This document shows positions 11,804 to 17,952 of a stretch of 17,952 bases of DNA, piece after piece (the stretch's first letter is position 1; each line of letters opens with the position of its first letter). Below the pieces are notes generated by a model. That model saw only the letters and a program-made list of their open reading frames with translations. It was not told the DNA's origin and did no database searches. This DNA comes from CAVCAD01 sp036653735 (lineage in GTDB: Bacteria; Bacillota_I; Bacilli_A; RF39; UBA660). Both the position numbers and the translations under genes were made by a program. The stretch spans positions 1-17,952 of the forward strand of contig JAVVTI010000016.1 in the NCBI GenBank assembly GCA_036653735.1, given 5' to 3'.

Positions 11804-12639
11804 AGTTTGATAATGTAACATATGCTATAAATGCTGGTACTTCTTTAGAAAAGACACTAGTAAAAGATATATCATTTGAGATTAATAATACTAATATATA
11901 TGCATTTATTGGTTCTTCTAATAGTGGTAAAACTATAATTGGTAATATGATGAATTCTTTAATTACTCCTCTTCATGGAAATATATTTATTAATAATATA
12001 AATATATGTAAAAAAAGAATAAGAAAATCATCTTTTACTTTTAAAAGTGTTGGATTAGTACAAAGAAATCCTTATAATATGTTCTTTAATAAAAGTGTTA
12101 GAAAAGAGTTAGAATTTGCTCTTGATATGTTTAATTATAAGACTAAGGATAAACACTTAAGAATTAAGAATGCATGTAGACTTTTTGGTATAAATGAAGA
12201 GTTACTTAATGTAAATCCTCTTGATTTAGGATATAATGATGCTAAGAAAGTAGCTATTGCATCTGTATTCTTATTTAATCCTAGTATTATAATACTTGAT
12301 GAATCAGAAAATGGTATGTCTTATTATGAAAAAGATGAGCTTAGAAGGATACTTTTATTACTTAAAAATAAATATAATAAGACTATTATTTTATTATCTA
12401 AAAATACTGATTTTATATATAGTACAGCATCATATGTATTTATATTAAATAAGAGTAAACTAATAACTAAGGGAGATATATCTCTTTTAGAAAATAAAGA
12501 TCTAATGCATAGTAATGGATTAAAAGTTCCTTTTATAGTAGATTTTATAAATAAAGTTAATGATAAAACTAATGTAATGCTTTCTTATAATAAGGATATA
12601 AGAGATACTGTTAAGGAGGTGTTTAGGAATGTCCAGTAG
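11794..12639 (+). CDS. ECF transporter ATPase, second subunit (EcfA-like), partly degenerate
   Basis: A 281-aa ABC ATPase. Walker A GSSNSGKT (40-47), the Q-loop Gln90 (LVQRNPYN), and Walker B with Asp169-Glu170 (IIILDES) are intact, so ATP binding and the catalytic Glu are kept. The signature is LGYND (145-149) instead of LSGGQ/E, and the H-loop reads LLSKNTD, with Lys203 where histidine is expected. It would form a heterodimer with the preceding protein. In ECF transporters this pair drives uptake of vitamins or metals with EcfT and an S-component, none of which is seen here. The gene overlaps its neighbours by 10 and 11 bp. Confidence 0.85.
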   Translation: MEIKFDNVTYAINAGTSLEKTLVKDISFEINNTNIYAFIGSSNSGKTIIGNMMNSLITPLHGNIFINNINICKKRIRKSSFTFKSVGLVQRNPYNMFFNKSVRKELEFALDMFNYKTKDKHLRIKNACRLFGINEELLNVNPLDLGYNDAKKVAIASVFLFNPSIIILDESENGMSYYEKDELRRILLLLKNKYNKTIILLSKNTDFIYSTASYVFILNKSKLITKGDISLLENKDLMHSNGLKVPFIVDFINKVNDKTNVMLSYNKDIRDTVKEVFRNVQ

Positions 12640-13384
12640 AGGAGTTTTTGGTTCTTACTACCCAGTATATTCTACTATACACTCACAAAATAGTATTATT
12701 AAGATAATTAATTTTATTATATTCATCTTACTTAGTTGTTTTACATCATCTTTAACATTGAGTACTATGTTATTACTTTATATTATATTTATGATAGTAT
12801 GTAGTAAAGTACCCATTAAGTATTATATTAATATGATTTTTAAATTAAGATATATTTTTATATTACTAGCATTTCTCTTAGCATTTCTAAATATGTCTTT
12901 TGAGAGTGTAAGCATAATTTTTATTAAAATAATTTCTAGTATATGTTATGTATCTATTCTTACATTTACTACTAGTACTAGTGAACTTAATTATGGAATT
13001 GAAAAAGTATTAAATGTATTTAATATATTTAATTTAAGAATAAGTAATATAGTTAGTTTTATTACCTCTTTATTACAGTTTTATCCTTTACTATGTGGAT
13101 GTATGAATAGTATTTTAATGTCTTCTCAAGGTAGAGGAGTAGATTATACTCATGCTGGAATTATTGGTAGATCTAGAGCACTAAGTAGTTCCTTTCTTGG
13201 AGCTATACCTTTAACTATAAGAAAGTATAAGGAAAGAAAGGACTATATGAAGTTAATGAATTATAGTACTAAGAAGTATAGAACAAACATAAAGGTACAA
13301 AGGGTTAATATATTTGATATAATATGCTTATTAATGAACATATCTATAGTTGTTCTTTATATATATGAAACAGGTATATTATGA
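12629..13384 (+). CDS. ecfT: ECF transporter transmembrane subunit EcfT
   Basis: A 251-aa membrane protein. The N-terminus has the family pattern GSYYPVYSTIHSQNS (about 8-22), followed by membrane helices around 25-60, 72-115, a weaker one near 140-155, and a last helix at the C-terminus. The cytoplasmic coupling region contains the SSQGRGVDYT motif (the first Ala-Arg-Gly-like motif, with Gln-Gly-Arg-Gly) and a basic RKYKERKDYMKL helix that should contact the ATPases. AAGGAGG (12613-12619) lies 9 nt before the ATG. It overlaps the ATPase gene by 11 bp and truA by 4 bp, so translation is coupled. Confidence 0.88.
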   Translation: MSSRGVFGSYYPVYSTIHSQNSIIKIINFIIFILLSCFTSSLTLSTMLLLYIIFMIVCSKVPIKYYINMIFKLRYIFILLAFLLAFLNMSFESVSIIFIKIISSICYVSILTFTTSTSELNYGIEKVLNVFNIFNLRISNIVSFITSLLQFYPLLCGCMNSILMSSQGRGVDYTHAGIIGRSRALSSSFLGAIPLTIRKYKERKDYMKLMNYSTKKYRTNIKVQRVNIFDIICLLMNISIVVLYIYETGIL

Positions 13385-14127
13385 GATATTTATTATGTAT
13401 TAGTTATAATGGAAATTCATTTTATGGCTCACAGAAACAAGATAATCTTTTTACTGTTTTAGGATGTCTTAATGATAAAATAAATATTTTATTTCAAGAA
13501 AACATTAAATTAATAGCTTCTTCTAGAACTGATAAAGGTGTTCATGCTATAAATCAGTATGTACATTTTGATAGTAATAAAGTTTATAATGAAGATAAAC
13601 TTAAAAATGATATTAATAAAAGTATTAATAAGAATATATATGTAAGAAGTGTATCTACTGTTAATAATGCATTTCATTGTAGATATAATGTAGAGTGTAA
13701 AGAGTATGTATATATTATTAATACAGGTAAGTATAATCCATTTGATAAAGATATATGTTTAGAGTATAATAAGACTATAAGTAAGAAACTAGTTAAGAAG
13801 TTTTGTAAACTTATGAGTGGGGAGCATAGTTTTAAGAGTTTTACTACAGGAAAGTATAGTAATTATACAAGGGATATCAAAGTATCTTATAAGTATAAGA
13901 ATGATTATTTATATATTTATGTATTATCTGATGGTTTCTATAGATACATGGTTAGAAATATAATAGGATTACTACTAAGTATTAATGAAAAGAAGATTGA
14001 TATAGAAGATATAGATAATATATTTAAAAGTGAATGTAGAGACAAACTATTTAAAACTGCTAATCCTTGTGGATTATACTTAAAGAATATTTATTTTAAG
14101 GAGGAAACATGGCATTTATTGAAGTAA
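13381..14127 (+). CDS. truA: tRNA pseudouridine(38-40) synthase
   Basis: A 248-aa enzyme converting U38, U39 and U40 of tRNA anticodon arms to pseudouridine. The catalytic Asp51 is in SSRTDKGVHA (47-56). YNGNSFYGSQKQ near the N-terminus, FHCRYN, KEYVYII and YRYMVRNIIG follow the family pattern. Overlap ATGA with ecfT. The ecfA-ecfA-ecfT-truA order is common in Bacillota, where it often continues with rplM; here an ABC exporter comes next. Confidence 0.95.
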   Translation: MRYLLCISYNGNSFYGSQKQDNLFTVLGCLNDKINILFQENIKLIASSRTDKGVHAINQYVHFDSNKVYNEDKLKNDINKSINKNIYVRSVSTVNNAFHCRYNVECKEYVYIINTGKYNPFDKDICLEYNKTISKKLVKKFCKLMSGEHSFKSFTTGKYSNYTRDIKVSYKYKNDYLYIYVLSDGFYRYMVRNIIGLLLSINEKKIDIEDIDNIFKSECRDKLFKTANPCGLYLKNIYFKEETWHLLK

Positions 14128-14810
14128 ATAAAGTAAGTAAAAATTATATTATGGGAAAAGAAGTTATTAAAGCTCTTGATAATGTATCTTTTTCTATTAA
14201 CAAAGGAGAACTTGTAGTAGTACTTGGTCCATCAGGTGCTGGTAAAACAACAGTACTTAATATTTTAGGTGGTATGGATAATGCTGATAGTGGTACTATA
14301 TCATTTGATGGATCTTTAATAACTTCTTTTAATAAGAAACAACTTATGCTTTATAGGAGAAACTCTGTTGGTTTTGTATTTCAATTCTATAATTTAGTAC
14401 AGAATCTAACTGCTCTTGAAAATGTTGAGCTTGCTAGTCAAATATGCAAAAATGCTTTTAATGCTAAAAATACACTAGAAAATGTAGGACTTAGTAATAG
14501 GCTAAATAACTTTCCTAGTGAACTCTCTGGTGGAGAACAACAAAGAGTAGCTATAGCTAGAGCTATAGCTAAGAATCCTGGACTATTACTTTGTGATGAA
14601 CCAACAGGAGCACTTGATAGTAAAACAGGAATAAAAGTTCTAGAATTATTGCAAAGTGTATGTACTAAATATGGTACTACAGTTATTATAATTACTCATA
14701 ATACTTTTATAGCACCTATTGCTAATAGAGTAATTAAGTTTAAAAACGGGCAAGTTGAAGACATTATTATTAATGATAAACCTTCTTTAGTAAAGGAAAT
14801 TGCTTGGTAA
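14109..14810 (+). CDS. ABC transporter ATP-binding protein (MacB/LolD type)
   Basis: A 233-aa ATPase with a full set of motifs: Walker A GPSGAGKTT (40-48), Q-loop in FVFQFYNLVQ, signature LSGGEQQR (139-146), Walker B CDEPTGALD (162-170) and H-loop His197 in ITHNT. The ENV and DEPTGALDS patterns place it in the MacB/LolD/SalX family that works with FtsX-type permeases. It overlaps truA by 19 bp, with AAGGAGG (14098-14104) inside truA. It pairs with the permease that starts at its stop codon. Its intact signature contrasts with the degenerate ECF ATPases two genes upstream. Confidence 0.93.
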   Translation: MAFIEVNKVSKNYIMGKEVIKALDNVSFSINKGELVVVLGPSGAGKTTVLNILGGMDNADSGTISFDGSLITSFNKKQLMLYRRNSVGFVFQFYNLVQNLTALENVELASQICKNAFNAKNTLENVGLSNRLNNFPSELSGGEQQRVAIARAIAKNPGLLLCDEPTGALDSKTGIKVLELLQSVCTKYGTTVIIITHNTFIAPIANRVIKFKNGQVEDIIINDKPSLVKEIAW

Positions 14811-17770
14811 TGAAATTACTTATAAAGAATACATTTTTTAAAATAAAGAAATCTTTTGGTAGATTTTTATCTATATTTTTTATTATAGCTATTGGTATAA
14901 GTGTATTTATGGGTTTAAGAGAATCTACTACAGGTATGCTTTATACTGCTGATAATTATTATGATGAACATAAATTAATGGATTTTAAAGTAGTATCTAA
15001 TTATGGTTTAACACAAGGTGATATTACTTCTCTTACAGCTTTAGATGTTTCTAGTAAAATAGTTCCTCTTTACTCTGTAGATACACTTGTTAAAGGTAAA
15101 GCAGTAAGAGTACATAGTTATAGTAATTTAGTTAATGATGTTACTTTAGAAAGTGGTAGGCTACCTAGAAAAAAAGGAGAGTGCTTAGCTCAAACAGGTA
15201 ATTTTAAATTAAATGAAACTATTAAATTTAATAATGAATACCTAAATGTAGATTCTTGCTCTGTTGTAGGAACTATTTCATCTGTACTTTATATTACTTT
15301 AGAAAAAGGAATAAGCAAGATAGGTGATGGTAAACTTCATTCTTATATATTTATGCCTATTGATAGTTTTAATATGGATTATTATACAGAAGCATATATA
15401 ATAGGAAAGGATACTACAAAAGCAAATTCATATTATAGTGATTATGAAGAAAAAATAAAGCATATTAAGGAAAAAATAGAGCAAATAAAACCTCTGAGAG
15501 AAACTATTAGATATGAAGAAATACTTAGTAAAGCTAATGAAAAGATAAATGAAGTACAAAAAGAATATAATGATAAGATTTCTAGTGCTTATAAAGAACT
15601 TGATAATAGTAATAAAGAACTAACAAAAGCACAAAATAAATTGAATAGTCAAAAAAGTAGTAATGAAAAATTATTTGCTACTAAGTTTAATGAAATAAAT
15701 AATGGGTTAACTCTAGTTAATAATAATATTAATAATATTTTATCTTCTTCTTTAACCGGGCTTACTTCTATAGAGGAATTAGTAGCAATTCTAAGTAATA
15801 ATGTTTCTACTATGAAAAGTACATTAAGTAACTTAGTAAGTGGTTCTACTGAGTATAATGATTTGTATACACAAATTAAAACATGTGAAGCAACTATTAA
15901 AGCATGTAATGACTTAATAAGTAATAGAAGTAACTTAGTAAGTGGTAAAGAAACATTAAATAAAGAGTATTCAAAGTTTAAAAATACTATAAGTACTAAT
16001 CAAGAAAAGCTAGATAAAGGATATATAGAGTATAATAATGGTATTAAAAAGGTAAAGGAAGAAGAAATAACTCTTAATAATAAAATAGATGAAGAAAGAC
16101 TTAAACTTAAAGATATAGAGAAACCTGTATGGTATTTACTAGATAGAAAGAGTAATACAGGATATGCTAATTATAAAGAAGATATATTAAAAGTAGATGC
16201 TATAGCTTCTATTTTACCAATATTCTTTATTCTAATAGCAGTATTAGTATGCTTAAATACATTGACAAGACTTATAGAGGAAGAAAGAGCAGAAATAGGT
16301 ATACTTAAATGTAATGGATTTAATAACTTTAGAATTATGTTACCATATATCATATATGTATTATTAGCTTCTTTTCTAGGAGTAACAGTAGGATTAACTA
16401 TTGGTTATCATATTATTCCTAAAATAATATATGGAATATTTTTATCTAGATATTTTGTACCTAAACTTATAACAGTAGTTAATCCTATACCTATATCCCT
16501 TATTACTACTGTAACCTTTTCTATTATGACTATTTTAGTAGTAGTTATATTATATATTTGTTTAAGAGAAAAAGCTGCTTCCTTGTTAAGACCTAAAGCT
16601 CCTCCTTCTGGAAAGAAAGTATTTTTAGAAAGAATATCTTTTATATGGAAGAGACTTAATTTTACTTGGAAAGTTACTATTAGAAATATATTTAGGTATA
16701 AAAAGAGAGTATTTATGACTATACTAGGAGTTGCTGGATGTACTGCTTTATTGCTTACTGGCTTTGGACTCAACGATAGTATTAATAATATATCTGAACA
16801 TCAATTTAATAATATAATTAAATATGATGAAGTAATAGTTCTTAGTAAGAATACAGATAAACTATCTGCATCTCAAGAAAAACTATTTAAGGATAATAAT
16901 ATTACTAAAACTTCTTTAGTATACCAAGAAGCATTTACTTATAGTTTTAATTCTAAGAGTGATGATGTATATTTAGTAGTACCTAAAACTGATATAAAAA
17001 ATCATGTATATCTTAAGAGCATTATAAGTAAGAAAGAAGTTAGTATACCTAAAAGAGGAGCTATTATTACTAAGCAACTTGCTGATAATTTAGATATTAA
17101 AAAGGGCTCTAACTTAAGTATAAGAGACTCTAATAATAATTTATATATAATATATGTAGAAGATATAGTAGAGAACTATGTATCTCATTATATTTATATG
17201 TCTAGTGATTATTATAATCAAGTATTTAATAAAGATATTAAGTATAACTCTGTTTTTGCTAGTGCTAGTGGTAAAATAGATGAAAAAGTAAAATTATCTG
17301 ATTATGATATTATGACAATTAATTATACTAAGGATATTTTATCATCCTTTGATGGCTTTGTTAAAGGATTAAATAAAATAATATATTTTATTATTATAGC
17401 TGCTTCATTACTTGCATTTACTGTTTTATATAATTTAACTATAATAAATATAAGTGAGAGACAAAGAGAAATAGCAACACTTAAAGTATTAGGATTCTCT
17501 GATAGAGAAATAAGTGTTTATGTTTATAGAGAAACCTTAATACTTACTATATTTGGTATAGCATTAGGTCTTATACTAGGTATTTTCCTTCATAGATTTA
17601 TTCTACATACTGCTACTACTAATAATATATTGTTTATAGTTATTATTAGGTGGTATAGTTATATATTTGCTGTTATTATAACTATTATATTTTCTTTTAT
17701 AGTCCAGTTAATTATTAATAGAACATTAAAGAAAATAAAGATGGTAGAATCCTTAAAGAGTGTTGAGTAA
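14810..17770 (+). CDS. large FtsX-type ABC permease with extracellular coiled coil
   Basis: A 986-aa permease partner of the preceding ATPase. TM1 is at about residues 18-37. An extracytoplasmic region follows, with a coiled-coil-prone Glu/Lys/Asn-rich part at ~210-440. The first FtsX-like block has helices around 464-485, 509-535 and 561-584, then a helix at ~632-654, a second extracytoplasmic domain, and the second FtsX-like block with helices around 853-875, 904-930 and 945-970. The two blocks share ILKCNGF and TLKVLGF motifs, as in duplicated MacB-fold permeases. I start at ATG 14810, which overlaps the TAA of the ATPase gene; the TTG at 14804 is less likely. The cargo is unknown: lipoprotein, peptide export, or control of a wall hydrolase are all possible. 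The two adjacent SNLVSG motifs in the coil come from an 18-bp direct repeat. Confidence 0.9.
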   Translation: MKLLIKNTFFKIKKSFGRFLSIFFIIAIGISVFMGLRESTTGMLYTADNYYDEHKLMDFKVVSNYGLTQGDITSLTALDVSSKIVPLYSVDTLVKGKAVRVHSYSNLVNDVTLESGRLPRKKGECLAQTGNFKLNETIKFNNEYLNVDSCSVVGTISSVLYITLEKGISKIGDGKLHSYIFMPIDSFNMDYYTEAYIIGKDTTKANSYYSDYEEKIKHIKEKIEQIKPLRETIRYEEILSKANEKINEVQKEYNDKISSAYKELDNSNKELTKAQNKLNSQKSSNEKLFATKFNEINNGLTLVNNNINNILSSSLTGLTSIEELVAILSNNVSTMKSTLSNLVSGSTEYNDLYTQIKTCEATIKACNDLISNRSNLVSGKETLNKEYSKFKNTISTNQEKLDKGYIEYNNGIKKVKEEEITLNNKIDEERLKLKDIEKPVWYLLDRKSNTGYANYKEDILKVDAIASILPIFFILIAVLVCLNTLTRLIEEERAEIGILKCNGFNNFRIMLPYIIYVLLASFLGVTVGLTIGYHIIPKIIYGIFLSRYFVPKLITVVNPIPISLITTVTFSIMTILVVVILYICLREKAASLLRPKAPPSGKKVFLERISFIWKRLNFTWKVTIRNIFRYKKRVFMTILGVAGCTALLLTGFGLNDSINNISEHQFNNIIKYDEVIVLSKNTDKLSASQEKLFKDNNITKTSLVYQEAFTYSFNSKSDDVYLVVPKTDIKNHVYLKSIISKKEVSIPKRGAIITKQLADNLDIKKGSNLSIRDSNNNLYIIYVEDIVENYVSHYIYMSSDYYNQVFNKDIKYNSVFASASGKIDEKVKLSDYDIMTINYTKDILSSFDGFVKGLNKIIYFIIIAASLLAFTVLYNLTIINISERQREIATLKVLGFSDREISVYVYRETLILTIFGIALGLILGIFLHRFILHTATTNNILFIVIIRWYSYIFAVIITIIFSFIVQLIINRTLKKIKMVESLKSVE

Positions 17771-17952
17771 CATATAATAAATTTATTACTAGGCAATCTA
17801 TAATCGCTTAAGTATAATATTAATTCTAAGATTGTAAGAGATTATGATAAGAATGAATCTTATAATTATGTAATACTTTATATGTAGAAGATATGAGTAA
17901 TAAAATATTATAATTCTTGTAAAAAATGTAAATAGAATGTATAATCTTATAT
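17771..17952 (+). other. AT-rich intergenic end of window
   Basis: No start-codon frame, RNA gene or clear terminator is visible after the permease gene. AAGATT and AATCTT elements around 17825-17860 could form a weak hairpin without a proper T-tract. Confidence 0.3.

Noticed and set aside
14804..14809. TTG 14804 as the start of the permease
   Set aside because: ATG 14810 overlaps the preceding stop codon, the usual coupling, and needs no rare start.
1..17952. CRISPR array, insertion sequence or integrase
   Set aside because: No regularly spaced repeats, transposase, recombinase or terminal inverted repeats were seen.

Overview
The window is AT-rich bacterial DNA with housekeeping genes typical of a low-GC Bacillota, such as a Mollicutes/Erysipelotrichia-like or RF39-type gut lineage. 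That placement is an inference from gene content, order and base composition. The genetic code is standard: tryptophan is TGG, and TGA ends at least two genes. Almost everything is on the + strand; only a LysR-type regulator is on the - strand.

Region 1 (1-860) holds the 3' end of a large secreted or surface protein with a DUF6273-like C-terminus. Its last codons look like the variable region of a diversity-generating retroelement (DGR): very few adenines, an almost unbroken run of pyrimidine-ending codons, and a perfect 10-bp hairpin with a 4-nt loop 25 nt after the stop. No reverse transcriptase or template repeat is in the window. A GC-rich, foldable stretch (601-720) follows, then a promoter and a hairpin leader for rplS.

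Region 2 (861-3756) is an rplS-lepB operon followed by a small soluble protein and a four-helix membrane protein, neither recognised, and a peptidoglycan-binding/M15-type peptidase.

Region 3 (3757-7428) looks different from its surroundings. It contains two tRNA-Arg(CCT) genes with duplicated upstream DNA exactly 1156 bp apart, an HD-domain hydrolase between them, a LysR regulator divergent from coaD, an MBL-fold hydrolase, and the stump of a PHP-domain gene. Lysine codons here are almost all AAA, whereas the flanking genes use AAA and AAG more evenly. Together with the truncated last gene this suggests an acquired or rearranged segment.

Region 4 (7429-10313) has a 44-codon ORF with its own promoter, ribosome-binding site and terminator, a 352-aa unrecognised protein, and a phosphomannomutase/phosphoglucomutase. 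The mutase terminator carries the -35 box of the next promoter in its 3' arm.

Region 5 (10314-17952) is rpsP (S16 with a long lysine-rich tail), khpA, an ECF vitamin/metal transporter module (two ATPases and EcfT), truA, and an ABC exporter pair with a ~986-aa FtsX-type permease. Both ECF ATPases lack a normal ABC signature and H-loop histidine, which is the strongest protein-level oddity here. The usual rpsP-khpA-rimM-trmD-rplS cluster is split: its two ends are about 9 kb apart in inverted order, and rimM and trmD are not in the window.
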